A stretch of DNA of 64,000 bases from an uncultured Saprospiraceae bacterium (GTDB lineage: Bacteria > Bacteroidota > Bacteroidia > Chitinophagales > Saprospiraceae): NCBI GenBank assembly GCA_938015435.1, contig CALLPN010000002.1, positions 124,001 through 188,000 of the forward strand, written 5' to 3'. Shown here piece after piece: positions 1-9,594 of this stretch. A program made the translations under genes and the position numbers. Every line of letters begins with the position of its first letter. Position 1 is the first letter of the stretch. The notes beneath the pieces were generated by a model. That model did no database searches. It was not told where the DNA came from and saw nothing but the letters and a program-made list of their open reading frames with translations.

Positions 1-1485
1 TACTATGAGGTATATATCATCCTCATCAGGAGCTTGATTCCGATAATTAATCACTCCCCTTTCTCTAGCTATATAGAACGAACTCGTATGATCTAATTTC
101 GCATTCTTGTACAATTCAAGTTTTACATCTTTATATTTCTGTCCTATAGCTGTAGCTTGGTTTTTGGCAATCGTTCCAAAATCTTTCTCTTGACGAATGG
201 GCATCAAAAACCAGTTAAACCCAATACGCAGCAATAGAACTAACATGATAATGAAAAATGGTCGGTATCCTTTGTCTTTGAAATAAATAACAGCCAAGCT
301 TATCATAGCTAACACTAAGACTCCAATCTTCCATTGGTAGCCATCAATTTGCTTGACTTCGTCTATGGCTATTAATGCCGCCACAACGAATGGAACCGCT
401 ATTATTATTACTTGATATAATCTTCTTAATAAGAGTATTCTCCATCCTTCCTCCTCTTTAGAATATAGATATACTAATACTGTAAATATCAATGGTATTA
501 ACATCAATATATATCTCGGATAGGTACCCGGTGATATCCAATAGACTATAATATTGGCTAAGAAGCAAACTGATATATAGTGTATATATCGATTACTCTT
601 GATCATCTGCCAAATGTCTTTTCGCAAAAACATAACGCCTAAAACCGACCATGGCAAGAAGTGAAAAATATTATCAAATGGGTAAACGAATATATGCTTG
701 ATCGTCTTCCATAGGCCATGCCTCAATGGTGTACGCTGGGTACTTTGATCTAACAGCCCAGGGACTACTGAGGTGCTTTCATTATACATATCATATAACA
801 TATAGTACCCACCGAGAATCGCCACCATACATAATCCACCTATGATATGAGGAAGGCTGATCATCTTCTTGAGACTTTTATCTACGTAATGAAAAGCAAT
901 CATTGTACATGCTACAAACACGAAAGCTGGCAAGCCTTTGAGCATATAAGCTATAGATGCAAGCACATAAGATATGATATACATATGCCAATACTTCTTA
1001 CGCGTACCATAATGATACACAACTATAAACATCGTATATACCACCCATGAAAATCCTATATCTATTAGTCCTCTGAATGAATCCCAGAAAATAATACGAC
1101 CACAAGTGAGAAAAAATAATGAGATCAGAATTGGATATTTGACCTCCTTGAAATAAGGCCGATTAACCTTATATATAGTAAAGCAAAATAATACTAAGCA
1201 AACTATAGTTGGCATCCTAACTGCTAATTCGTCAAAGCGACCGAATAGCATAAAACTTAAATGAATAAACCAATTATACATCGGTGGCTTACTATAATAA
1301 TAAGATCCATTAACGGTAGGTACAATAAAGTTATCAGAGAATCCCATTTCCAAGGCTACCAATGCTCTAATAGACTCATCATTGATGAATGTCTGCAAAC
1401 CAAGATTGATCAGAAGCGCTGGTATCGCTAAGGCAATGATGATGCCTAGATAAATATATAAGCGCTTATCGTCAGTCTTATTCAT
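1..1485 (-). CDS. GT39/ArnT-like membrane glycosyltransferase (3' end beyond window)
   Basis: The reading frame is open from an ATG at 1485 to the first base of the window, 495 codons, with no stop, so the C-terminus lies outside. The start ATG overlaps the TAA of the M16 peptidase gene by one base, which suggests translational coupling. The protein is a polytopic membrane protein with about ten hydrophobic spans. Residues D36-E37 in the first loop, followed by a YSKPP motif (64-68) and R90/P92, match the GT-C fold of the ArnT/PMT-like family 39 enzymes, which transfer sugars from polyprenyl-phosphate carriers to lipids or proteins on the periplasmic side. A PRY motif near the middle also fits. 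Family assignment rests on motifs and topology. The acceptor is unknown, and the neighbouring PNGase F-like gene is only suggestive of glycan-related work. Confidence 0.8.
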   Translation of the reverse strand, partial: MNKTDDKRLYIYLGIIIALAIPALLINLGLQTFINDESIRALVALEMGFSDNFIVPTVNGSYYYSKPPMYNWFIHLSFMLFGRFDELAVRMPTIVCLVLFCFTIYKVNRPYFKEVKYPILISLFFLTCGRIIFWDSFRGLIDIGFSWVVYTMFIVVYHYGTRKKYWHMYIISYVLASIAYMLKGLPAFVFVACTMIAFHYVDKSLKKMISLPHIIGGLCMVAILGGYYMLYDMYNESTSVVPGLLDQSTQRTPLRHGLWKTIKHIFVYPFDNIFHFLPWSVLGVMFLRKDIWQMIKSNRYIHYISVCFLANIIVYWISPGTYPRYILMLIPLIFTVLVYLYSKEEEGWRILLLRRLYQVIIIAVPFVVAALIAIDEVKQIDGYQWKIGVLVLAMISLAVIYFKDKGYRPFFIIMLVLLLRIGFNWFLMPIRQEKDFGTIAKNQATAIGQKYKDVKLELYKNAKLDHTSSFYIARERGVINYRNQAPDEDDIYLIV

Positions 1486-2717
1486 TATTTGGGTAGGTAG
1501 ATGATTTCGTTACACTGCTCTGGAGATAATATTTGATTGGCAACTCGCTTAATATCTTCGGCAGTAACATCTTGATATTTCTTCGCTTGGATATTTATCA
1601 TATTGGCATCTCCAAGTATTTCATAATATGCTAAATTCATCGCCTTATGCAACACACTCACTTCAGAATAAACGAGACTACTTTCTGTCTTGTTTCTTAT
1701 CTTTTCTAATTCATCTGCGAGTACACCATTCGCTTTTATATCATTGAGTTCTTTCCAGATTACTTCTCTCGATTGATCGATACTTACGCCTGGCATTGGC
1801 CTAGATTCCACTATAAATAATCCTGGATCAAAAGTCCCAGAAATGAATGCATCAATTGTACTACAAATTGATTGCTTATATATATTGACGAAAAATCTAC
1901 TTGATCTTCCATTAGCCAATATATCTGATAAAAGATCTATAGCGTAATAGTCATCGCTCAGCCTGTTACACATACTGAAAGCCATGATAAGAGATGGCAG
2001 CGGCACTTTAGATTCTACTGTCTTTGATCTAATCTGTGTTTGTTTGGGTTCTAATGAAAGCGACCTTTTCTGTGGTGTCCCTGAAGGTATATCACTAAAA
2101 TATTTGTCGATTTGAAATTTGATATCGTCAAAATCGATATTGCCTGCCACTACAAGCACCGCATTATTAGGGCGATAGTATCTATAGAAAAAAGCTTCTA
2201 CATCTTCCAACTTGGCATCTTCGATATGCTCAGGTATCAGTCCAATAGTAGGCCATCTGTAGGTATGTTCCTTATAGGCCATATCACTGAGATGATGCCA
2301 CATATCGCCATAAGGTTGATTGAGGCAAGTTTCCTTAAATTCTTCTATGACCACTTTTTGCTGAGTCGCTAATGACTTAAGGCTAAAGTCTAGCTTCATC
2401 ATACGATCAGACTCTAACCAAAGTGCCGTCTCTATATTTTGGGCAGGTAAGATGTTGTAGAAGTTTGTCATATCACTATTTGTGAAAGCATTATTTTCTC
2501 CGCCTGCCATCTGTATCGGCGTATCAAAATCTGGAATACTCGCAGAACCTCCAAACATCAAATGTTCAAAAAGGTGAGCAAATCCAGTTCTTTCTACTTC
2601 TTCATCTCTTGATCCAACGTCGTATGCTACATTCACCACAGCCATAGGACTGGAGTTATCTTTATGTAATATGACACGGAGTCCATTATCTAGGACATAC
2701 TTTTCGAATGCTATCAT
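1485..2717 (-). CDS. M16 family zinc metallopeptidase
   Basis: A 410-residue single-unit member of the pitrilysin/processing-peptidase family M16. The inverted zinc motif HLFEH is at 48-52, with the third ligand expected in the VVIEE segment (Glu125/126) about 75 residues later; both are intact, so it should be the catalytic half. The C-terminal half has the inactive M16 domain (about 165-350). No signal peptide is visible at the chosen ATG, so it is probably cytoplasmic, though many Bacteroidota homologues are exported. It lies 14 bp downstream of the PNGase F-like gene and overlaps the glycosyltransferase start, so the three are probably co-transcribed. The substrate cannot be inferred. Confidence 0.92.
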   Translation of the reverse strand: MIAFEKYVLDNGLRVILHKDNSSPMAVVNVAYDVGSRDEEVERTGFAHLFEHLMFGGSASIPDFDTPIQMAGGENNAFTNSDMTNFYNILPAQNIETALWLESDRMMKLDFSLKSLATQQKVVIEEFKETCLNQPYGDMWHHLSDMAYKEHTYRWPTIGLIPEHIEDAKLEDVEAFFYRYYRPNNAVLVVAGNIDFDDIKFQIDKYFSDIPSGTPQKRSLSLEPKQTQIRSKTVESKVPLPSLIMAFSMCNRLSDDYYAIDLLSDILANGRSSRFFVNIYKQSICSTIDAFISGTFDPGLFIVESRPMPGVSIDQSREVIWKELNDIKANGVLADELEKIRNKTESSLVYSEVSVLHKAMNLAYYEILGDANMINIQAKKYQDVTAEDIKRVANQILSPEQCNEIIYLPK

Positions 2718-2731
2718 CTAGTACAATTACG

Positions 2732-5700
2732 CTATATTTTTACAAATCGCTGCGTAAAGGTACTACTCTTAGTGATTACGGTTAGATGATATATTCCGGA
2801 AGTGAATCTATTTATTTCATCAATATAAAAATCTGTTCGACCTTTAATTTTTTCGGTATATAACTGCTGTCCCATTTCATTGGTAATCAATATTGACCCA
2901 TTGGATAATCTATTGTCCAATTCTATATACAAACCAGCACTTACTGGATTGGGAAATATCGTCATCACTTCTTCTACCAACACATCATCCGTAGAAACTA
3001 TGATTCCAGCTGTAAAATCACGTCTATACACACTTCCAAAGTCTGCAGGCAATGTATTCCAACCACCACCATCTGGCCTCATGGCTACATATCCAGCGCC
3101 GTCATTATTGGCCCACCATGATAGTCCGTCACCATCTGTATCATTGATCTCTAATTGATAACAACCATTGAGGTTAGTAAGTGTATCAGTGTATATTGTG
3201 TTTCCAGATAATCCCGTAGATAGCCTCTCTAGCACTACAGTTCCATTTTGATCAGTTACAGTGTATGATGTCTCACTAGGTAGATTATTTGTCTTAAACT
3301 GTATGATGACATCAGTATCATAATGATCTACTGATCGGATTTCTGAAACTAATGTATTATTATCATTATCTTCATCATCTCCATTAAATTTCACTCTAAA
3401 CATAGCGCCTTCTGGTAGCGTCAACCCCGGAAAAAACGGAAGGATTATTTCTGCTTCCTCCATAAATGCTAAATTACCAGTCCAAAAGTAAGATTGCACA
3501 TCAGTCAATAACACTTCGCCATTATTATCAAATCCATAATCAATCAGAAGGGAAGTCAAAGGTTGAGTTCCGTTATTACGGATTTTGATTACTGGTGCTT
3601 GACAAGCAGGATTATATCGCTCATTTATGACCTTTGATGACGGATTTCTTATTTCCATCAGTTCTATATCATTAGTGTAATTAGGGTCACCATATTCTAT
3701 TAGTTGCATATTGACTATATATCTACTATCTCCTGCAGCCGTGTTAATAGAATAGTCTACTGTGTTAGTTCCAGTAGTAGATATGAAATCCGAAACATCA
3801 AATCTATTTACATCAGATGGAGCTCCTGGGCACCATCCTGCTCTATCATACACCCATGTTCCTCCTTGAGGATATACAGGATTATCAGAACACTCAGTCC
3901 ACACTTGATTTGAGCTATTCGATCCATTCATACTCATCGTATGCGTTCTTGGAATAAATTCTCCTTGCTGCCCATGTCCGGTGATTACAGATTTCATTTC
4001 TGCTGACTTAGTTTCGCTATTGATATTTACCTCTCTCGGTTCAAATCTATTGTTGTTCAATATATCTTGATATCCTGTAGATGTCACTGGCCATAGTTGA
4101 GTAATGTTTATCACATCTCTTGTTGGTGTTCCTTCTATAAATTCAAATCTAATATCCATATCTTCTTGCCATTGGCCTCCCCTATTGAGAAATATTCTTT
4201 TACTCCCTTTGAGAATAGGGCCAAACTCTGTGACATCGAAAGACCAAGTCTTACCTTCGATTCCTAAATCTAAATTAATACCATATGGTGTAACGAAAGA
4301 CATCAACTCAAAAACCATAGGACTCTTAGAGAAATAATTCATATCTAGAATAAATATAAAATCTTCGCTCGCAAAATTAGTAGTACCTATTTGGTTAAAG
4401 TCTTCATCAAATATAGGTTGATCTCCTGCTTCGTAATAATAGAATGTCTCATCTAACACTCTACTGGTTCCTTCCAATATATATCTATCAACTCTCGATG
4501 GAAGATTTTCAATTAAATTATCAACTTCAGTTTCTGTAACTGTAACCTCATAATCTCCTTTGATTAAAGAAAAATTTATTACGTTATTACTGACATTCAT
4601 ATTTTTAACTAAATCATGTGACCTCCAGTTTCTTTGCAATAGTTGGCCGCCAGCGACCATGTCATTATTATAAGATGACTTATCTACTAGATCTGAACTA
4701 ACATCATCATCAAAATCAAAATACATCATAAGATTTTCGTAGTTGGGGTGACTATCATCTACAAGGGTTCTCATACCCTCTCTGATCTGAGTTTGAGTAA
4801 GCTCTTTATTCCATACTTGAAAATCGTCCAATGAACCTTCATAGAATCTAGGACTTGCACCCGAAGAAGAACCTAAAGCAAATTTTGTAATATCTATTGG
4901 GTTATTTTTTTCAGTTCCCGTTACTATTACTTCTCCATTCATATAGATTTTCATAATACCGGTAGTTGCATTTTTAGTAAATGCCCAATGCGTCCATGTA
5001 TTTTTGAAGTCTGCAGGATCAACAGCAATATTGATTCTATCATATGCCGCACCATTGGCTCCACAGTCCCAATATATTTCCCCATTACTCCAGGGTAGGT
5101 GCACATTTGCTTGGCGCCTATTAGCATCATCTACTCCCTCCAAGATAGTGGTACTCAATGGCAATTTATGATCACCAAAAGACCAGAAAGAAATTGTGAT
5201 TTCATCAGATAAATTTGGAATACCATTTTCAGTAATGAAATTTCCACTTGCACCACAAGTAATGTATTTATCATCGGTACCTGACAAGGTTAACATCCCT
5301 CTATCAGAATCCATCTCTCCATTAAAATTAACAGGGTTGTCCGTAGCACTTTCATAACTCATCTTGACTAAGACGTTAGATGATCCATCCCAAGGAAAAT
5401 TTTCATAAAAATCAAGTAGTACTCCAGATGAAATTTCAATATTATTTTGATAAACCTCAATCCAATCTCCGGAAAACTGTTCTTCAGCAGATACTTCTTC
5501 AGCTGAGGTGCTCCTCATACTTATCCTTAAATTATCAAATTGAGCAGAATTACCGAATACATCAAATCGCATACGTCCAAAATCACCTGGCGTAATTCCT
5601 TGAGATGAAATGTCAGACCCTTTGATTAAAAACATATGTGATTTTACATCACCATCCAACCCAACATCAAACAATCCGCTTTGATCACCTTCTCCTACAG

Positions 5701-6124
5701 CAATGATGGCGCTTTGATTATTGATAATATATTCTACATCTTTTACAGTTTCCCTTATCGTAGTATAGGTAGGTTGTGTGGTATACGAAAACAACGTCCC
5801 ATCAAAACCTGAAATTACATGATCTGGTCCAACACTCTTGAGAGAGTCTACTTGAGTAGAATCCACGATATTAGTATTACAACTATAATCCCATTCTCCA
5901 CATCCAATATTAGTCTGTCCAGCGATTCCTGGAGAGACTAGACCATCCTTACATCTCATGCTGTAATGCATGATTATTTTTTTGTATGCATTATGATCAC
6001 CAGTAGGAAATTCTACAAGTGTATCTCTAGTAGTAGAATTATAGTTTAGGGCATTGACTATAGTTGACTGTCCAAATGTGATCGCTGCAAGACTAAAAAG
6101 TAGGAGGGTAAAAATTGATTTCAT
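2732..6124 (-). CDS. secreted PNGase F-like protein with inserted LamG domain and T9SS sorting domain
   Basis: 1130 residues. A signal peptide covers residues 1-19. Residues 25-265 contain the GCGEWDY segment (74-80), typical of the PNGase F N-terminal jelly-roll; D79 sits where the catalytic Asp of PNGase F is expected. Residues about 300-450 form a LamG/concanavalin-type domain. PNGase-type sequence resumes at about 590-815, with GQWQEDMDI, ITGHGQ (714-719) and GGTWVYDRAGWCPG (754-767), hallmarks of the PNGase F C-terminal domain. A C-terminal T9SS type A sorting domain (1054-1130, FPNP at 1057-1060) implies secretion and surface anchoring. Known PNGase F releases N-glycans from glycoproteins. 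Activity here is an inference, because the two catalytic Glu residues cannot be aligned by eye. First gene of the group with the M16 peptidase and glycosyltransferase. Confidence 0.87.
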   Translation of the reverse strand: MKSIFTLLLFSLAAITFGQSTIVNALNYNSTTRDTLVEFPTGDHNAYKKIIMHYSMRCKDGLVSPGIAGQTNIGCGEWDYSCNTNIVDSTQVDSLKSVGPDHVISGFDGTLFSYTTQPTYTTIRETVKDVEYIINNQSAIIAVGEGDQSGLFDVGLDGDVKSHMFLIKGSDISSQGITPGDFGRMRFDVFGNSAQFDNLRISMRSTSAEEVSAEEQFSGDWIEVYQNNIEISSGVLLDFYENFPWDGSSNVLVKMSYESATDNPVNFNGEMDSDRGMLTLSGTDDKYITCGASGNFITENGIPNLSDEITISFWSFGDHKLPLSTTILEGVDDANRRQANVHLPWSNGEIYWDCGANGAAYDRINIAVDPADFKNTWTHWAFTKNATTGIMKIYMNGEVIVTGTEKNNPIDITKFALGSSSGASPRFYEGSLDDFQVWNKELTQTQIREGMRTLVDDSHPNYENLMMYFDFDDDVSSDLVDKSSYNNDMVAGGQLLQRNWRSHDLVKNMNVSNNVINFSLIKGDYEVTVTETEVDNLIENLPSRVDRYILEGTSRVLDETFYYYEAGDQPIFDEDFNQIGTTNFASEDFIFILDMNYFSKSPMVFELMSFVTPYGINLDLGIEGKTWSFDVTEFGPILKGSKRIFLNRGGQWQEDMDIRFEFIEGTPTRDVINITQLWPVTSTGYQDILNNNRFEPREVNINSETKSAEMKSVITGHGQQGEFIPRTHTMSMNGSNSSNQVWTECSDNPVYPQGGTWVYDRAGWCPGAPSDVNRFDVSDFISTTGTNTVDYSINTAAGDSRYIVNMQLIEYGDPNYTNDIELMEIRNPSSKVINERYNPACQAPVIKIRNNGTQPLTSLLIDYGFDNNGEVLLTDVQSYFWTGNLAFMEEAEIILPFFPGLTLPEGAMFRVKFNGDDEDNDNNTLVSEIRSVDHYDTDVIIQFKTNNLPSETSYTVTDQNGTVVLERLSTGLSGNTIYTDTLTNLNGCYQLEINDTDGDGLSWWANNDGAGYVAMRPDGGGWNTLPADFGSVYRRDFTAGIIVSTDDVLVEEVMTIFPNPVSAGLYIELDNRLSNGSILITNEMGQQLYTEKIKGRTDFYIDEINRFTSGIYHLTVITKSSTFTQRFVKI

Positions 6125-6241
6125 AAAATAGTTCTTTTAAGAGTCAGGTAGATTGTAATGCTTCCCAAAATACTATTTTTATTATAATATCATTTACGAT
6201 TTCTCTGGATCATAATATTTATAGCTATTCAGTATTTAAGA

Positions 6242-6913
6242 CTACTTAAATGAAATTGGTTTTAACACATTACTTCGCATGAAGGCCATAAAGTCTACCC
6301 TATCCATAAAACCAAAACCTAATGACTCAAGATGATCGTTATGTATCTGACCATCTACCAATTGAAATCCTTGTGTATCAAGATGCTTGCATAGTGAGAT
6401 AAACCCATATTTAGATGCATTACTAGCCTTAGAAAACATGGATTCACCAATGAAGCACTTACCAATAGCAACTCCATATAAGCCACCCACTAATTCATCT
6501 TCTTGATTCCAAACTTCTACGGAATGTACATATCCTAGTTCGTGCAATGATAAATAAGCATCTATCATCTCTTCTGATAACCAACCACTACCATCTGGCT
6601 GATTTTGCCGCTTAACATAAGCACAGGCTTCGATTACATCTACGATTGCGGTGTCGAAAGTATGTCTATAAATACCTCTATTGATAATATTCCGCATAGA
6701 CTTACTAACCTTTACCTCAGATGGAGGCAGCACATACCGTTCTCTAGGGCTCCACCACATGATGGGATCGCCTTCTGCAAACCATGGAAAGATGCCGTAA
6801 TGATATGCAAGCAATAGACGATCAATAGAAAGATCTCCACCTACTGCCAATACATCATGGTCATGATTAGATTCTGGGTGAGGAAATACTATGCTATCAG
6901 TTAACAATATCAT
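6242..6913 (-). CDS. aat: leucyl/phenylalanyl-tRNA--protein transferase
   Basis: Aat transfers Leu or Phe from aminoacyl-tRNA to N-terminal Arg/Lys of proteins, creating primary N-degrons read by ClpS/ClpAP. The sequence follows the family from the IVFPHPE start through LAVGGDLS, GIFPWF and DPIMWWSPRER to IGKCFIGESMFS. The ATG at 6913 (223 residues) is preferred: an in-frame ATG at 6967 would add 18 hydrophobic residues that other Aat proteins lack. It lies about 100 bp upstream of a terminator and next to clpS in the same orientation, so the modifying enzyme and the adaptor of the N-end rule pathway sit together, probably in separate transcripts. Confidence 0.95.
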   Translation of the reverse strand: MILLTDSIVFPHPESNHDHDVLAVGGDLSIDRLLLAYHYGIFPWFAEGDPIMWWSPRERYVLPPSEVKVSKSMRNIINRGIYRHTFDTAIVDVIEACAYVKRQNQPDGSGWLSEEMIDAYLSLHELGYVHSVEVWNQEDELVGGLYGVAIGKCFIGESMFSKASNASKYGFISLCKHLDTQGFQLVDGQIHNDHLESLGFGFMDRVDFMAFMRSNVLKPISFK

Positions 6914-6998
6914 TGTGCCAAAATAAAAAAGAAGAAAAATAGGCTCTTGTATTAAAGCCGGAAACATTCAAAAACAATTAAACCCTAAAATTTAGTGC

Positions 6999-7037
6999 AA
7001 AAAAAGTAGCCATCCTTTTTTTGAAAAGATGGCTACT
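6999..7037 (-). terminator. rho-independent terminator downstream of clpS
   Basis: Arms 7005-7014 and 7028-7037 are a perfect 10-bp inverted repeat (AGTAGCCATC). On the minus strand the stem is followed by a run of seven U from 6999-7005. It lies 46 bp past the clpS stop and before aat, so it should end the clpS transcript. Confidence 0.85.
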
Positions 7038-7082
7038 CATCAATTGCATCATATCGATACAACATTATATTATTTAATACTC

Positions 7083-7382
7083 TTAATCTTCAACTAACGT
7101 CTCTATCACTGCACTGATACCTCTTTCAGTAAGTGCATCTTTCAAGGGCTTGAGAGCATCTAATGCATCAGTCTTTACACAAGCCTTACCTTTGAAGTGT
7201 ACTATTAGCGAGAGTTGCTCCGATTGCTCAAAAGTATGACTACATACTTCCATGAGCGCTTGTATTACCCAATCAAATGTATTGAAATCATCGTTCAATA
7301 CGATTAACTGAGAATAAGTAGTCGGTGCTTCCTTTTCTGCTACAAGAGTCTCTAATAGTTCGTCTACTGAAAACTTAATCAT
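7083..7382 (-). CDS. clpS: ATP-dependent Clp protease adaptor ClpS
   Basis: 99 residues, the usual ClpS length. The LNDDFNTFDWVIQAL segment (29-43) is the N-degron-binding core, and the later VHFKGKA and ALTERGISAVIE segments complete the alpha/beta fold. ClpS binds proteins with N-terminal Leu, Phe, Trp or Tyr and delivers them to ClpA(C)P. It is followed by its own terminator and then by aat, whose product generates such N-termini. The N-terminal extension that contacts the Clp ATPase is short but present. Confidence 0.95.
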   Translation of the reverse strand: MIKFSVDELLETLVAEKEAPTTYSQLIVLNDDFNTFDWVIQALMEVCSHTFEQSEQLSLIVHFKGKACVKTDALDALKPLKDALTERGISAVIETLVED

Positions 7383-7428
7383 GGTAATAAGGTATTTTAT
7401 TTTAATATTTATTCGTAGTTACTATTTC

Positions 7429-7896
7429 CTAGACCTTAGCCAATGCGTCTTTCACAGCTGCAAAATTAGGTATATCGCCAGCATTTTCCAAAATTTCAGC
7501 GTATTTGATTGTCCCCTCCTTGTCAATTACGAAAGCTGATCTCTTAGAAACCCCTTTCATATCTAAAACAAAATCTTCGTACAGAGACCCGTAGGCTCTT
7601 GATACTTCCTTATTGAAATCTGACAACAATGGAAAATTATATCCTTGCTCTTCTTTGAATTTGGCCAATGTAAAAGGGCTATCAACGGAAATAGCTACAA
7701 CCTCCGCATCCATATTGTTGTACTCCGCAATACTATCTCTAATTTCACATAACTCGGTAGTACATACTCCAGTAAATGCTAATGGAAAAAACAATGCTAC
7801 TACATTTTTTCCTTTATAGTCGGATAGACTTACTTCTTCTGTCGCACTATTTCTCAATGTAAATGATGGTGCTTTCTCTCCTACTTTTATTGACAT
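7429..7896 (-). CDS. peroxiredoxin of the AhpC/TSA family (AhpE-like)
   Basis: 155 residues, thioredoxin fold, cytoplasmic (no signal peptide). The peroxidatic motif is FPLAFTGVCTTELC, with the peroxidatic Cys at 45 and a second Cys at 50; the Thr of the PxxxT/SxxC motif is T42. The lack of a distal resolving Cys fits the AhpE-like or atypical 2-Cys class. It should reduce hydrogen or organic peroxides with thiols from a partner. It lies 46 bp upstream of clpS in the same direction, and the two may share a transcript ending at the clpS terminator. Confidence 0.93.
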   Translation of the reverse strand: MSIKVGEKAPSFTLRNSATEEVSLSDYKGKNVVALFFPLAFTGVCTTELCEIRDSIAEYNNMDAEVVAISVDSPFTLAKFKEEQGYNFPLLSDFNKEVSRAYGSLYEDFVLDMKGVSKRSAFVIDKEGTIKYAEILENAGDIPNFAAVKDALAKV

Positions 7897-8081
7897 GTGT
7901 TGTTAACTTTTTGATTTGATTTGAAATCGTCTAGCAATAATAATATATATATTACGAATAAAGTTCATATTTAATCTACCGAATTAGAAAGTATCTAATT
8001 GCTTACACTTTGAGCAGTAATTACTTAATACCTAGAATAAGACACATATTAAGTTTTTGGTCACACAAAATGAAAGCATTC

Positions 8082-8111
8082 TTGTCCATTTCAATAATTG
8101 GTATACATTTG
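8082..8111 (+). promoter_or_regulatory. predicted Bacteroidota-type promoter for the saccharopine dehydrogenase-like gene
   Basis: A TTG (-33 element) at 8082-8084 and TACATTTG (-7 consensus TAnnTTTG) at 8104-8111 are separated by 19 bases. Transcription would begin near 8118, giving a leader of about 55 bases before the ATG at 8173. Predicted from consensus only. Confidence 0.6.
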
Positions 8112-8172
8112 CGTGCCTTTGCGATACTTACGCTAGGCAATCACTTAAATACTTACTAAACAGAAATAAATA

Positions 8173-9306
8173 ATGGACGCAAAGATATTTATAGCAGGAT
8201 CAGGCGGAATAGGACAGGCTGCAGGCCTTATATTATCAGAATCTAACGAAGTAAACGCTGAAATCTACCTAGGAGATATATCTCAAGGAGCGATAGATAA
8301 CGCAGTGAAATTTGTATCCGAAGGATGTGGTCACCTATCTAAGTTACATGGTGTACTTATGCCTATGAGTGATAGTAACGATGCACTAGAGGCTGCATTA
8401 GCCGAATGCGATGTAATCCTAGACTGTCTTCCAGGTAGCCAAGCGCCACGTATGGCTAGACTAGCTATCAAGCATGGATGTCATTACGCTAACCTTACAG
8501 AGTACGTAGCTGAGACTAACGAAATCATGGAACTTGCTAAAGATGCAGATACTGGATTTATCTTACAAACTGGATTAGCTCCAGGATTTATCAATGTCCT
8601 AGCTAATCAACTTTTCCAAGATTTTCAAGAAATACACGGAGTAGATAAAGTAGACCATATCTCAATGAAAGTTGGAGCATTATCAGCACATGCTCAAGCG
8701 CCTCATTTCTATGCATTTACTTGGAGTCCTATCGGTGTAGCGACAGAATACATGAAAGATGCCGTCGTTGTAAAAGATTACATCACTCAATCAATTCCTG
8801 CTTTATCAGGAAACGAAACAATCATCATTGATAATATCACTTATGAAGACAATTTTACTTCTGGTGGAGCAGCTGATCTTCCTGAGGCATTTGAAGGTAG
8901 AGTAAGAGATCTAGATTACAAGACACTAAGATATCCTGGTCATTACCAATGGGTCAAAGAAACTATCGAAGGAATCTCAGGAGATGATAAAATCAATGTT
9001 CTTGAGAAAACTATGTTAGATCAAATTCCATCTGTGGAAGAAGATGTAGTAATCGTATATTCATCAGTAAGAGGAAAAGATAGTAATGGTGTACTCCGTA
9101 TGATGGAAAAGGCATATACTGTCAACCCATCTAAAGTCGGTGACAAGATGCTAAGAGCGATCCAGTCCACTACAGCAGGACCATTGTGCGAAGCAGCTTA
9201 TATGCTTCTCAAAGGCGGCCTCAAAGGTGTGGTACTGCAGAGCCAAATACCAGCAAAAGAGTTCTTAAATGGACCATTTGTGAAAGGAATTTATGGCGGA
9301 TATTAA
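8173..9306 (+). CDS. saccharopine dehydrogenase-like NAD(P)-dependent oxidoreductase
   Basis: 377 residues. The N-terminal Rossmann fold begins with IAGSGGIGQAAG (7-18), followed by an acidic residue in the GDIS segment that would select the cofactor. The C-terminal half is the saccharopine dehydrogenase catalytic domain (about 130-375), with LAPGFINVLANQL and DYKTLRYPGH as family-like stretches. Members of this superfamily include saccharopine reductases, lysine dehydrogenases and carboxynorspermidine synthases, so the reaction is not settled. No lysine-pathway gene is adjacent. It is a single-gene unit with a predicted promoter upstream and a clear terminator downstream. Confidence 0.85.
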   Translation: MDAKIFIAGSGGIGQAAGLILSESNEVNAEIYLGDISQGAIDNAVKFVSEGCGHLSKLHGVLMPMSDSNDALEAALAECDVILDCLPGSQAPRMARLAIKHGCHYANLTEYVAETNEIMELAKDADTGFILQTGLAPGFINVLANQLFQDFQEIHGVDKVDHISMKVGALSAHAQAPHFYAFTWSPIGVATEYMKDAVVVKDYITQSIPALSGNETIIIDNITYEDNFTSGGAADLPEAFEGRVRDLDYKTLRYPGHYQWVKETIEGISGDDKINVLEKTMLDQIPSVEEDVVIVYSSVRGKDSNGVLRMMEKAYTVNPSKVGDKMLRAIQSTTAGPLCEAAYMLLKGGLKGVVLQSQIPAKEFLNGPFVKGIYGGY

Positions 9307-9364
9307 GATATAGATTGAGAGACTTAGAGATATATATTTATTCTCTTAGAGTGTAAAAATATAA

Positions 9365-9397
9365 AGAGCTACTAACTTTGGTTAGTGGCTCTTTTTG
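9365..9397 (+). terminator. rho-independent terminator after the saccharopine dehydrogenase-like gene
   Basis: A 12-bp stem, AGAGCTACTAAC (9365-9376) with GTTAGTGGCTCT (9381-9392) and one G-U pair, has a TTTG tetraloop and a T5 run at 9392-9396. It lies 58 bp past the stop codon. Confidence 0.92.
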
Positions 9398-9519
9398 GTT
9401 TAAATCCATTCAGAAAAATTGACATATAGGAATAAAGATATCCAATAGAAACAAAGGTTCTTCTGACGAACTGAGTTATTCTATGACTTTAAGATTATCG
9501 ACTCTGAAAACGGAGGTAT

Positions 9520-9543
9520 ACTTAGATTCTAAAAAATCTAAGT
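9520..9543. repeat. perfect 9-bp hairpin between convergent genes
   Basis: ACTTAGATT (9520-9528) and AATCTAAGT (9535-9543) form a perfect inverted repeat around a 6-base loop, just past the 3' end of the PorV/PorQ-family gene. There is no clear U-run on either strand, so it may block RNA decay or act as a weak terminator. Nothing else is visible in 9398-9594. Confidence 0.5.
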
Positions 9544-9594
9544 ATTAGAAATAAACATTACCCAAGCCTCAACTTGAGCTTAACGTCCACCATG

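Noticed and set aside
2112..2372. Open frame on the plus strand inside the M16 peptidase gene
   Set aside because: Shadow of the minus-strand gene, which has intact family motifs; no support for the plus frame.
6913..6967. Longer start of aat
   Set aside because: The extra 18 residues are hydrophobic and lack counterparts in Aat proteins; the ATG at 6913 matches the family N-terminus.
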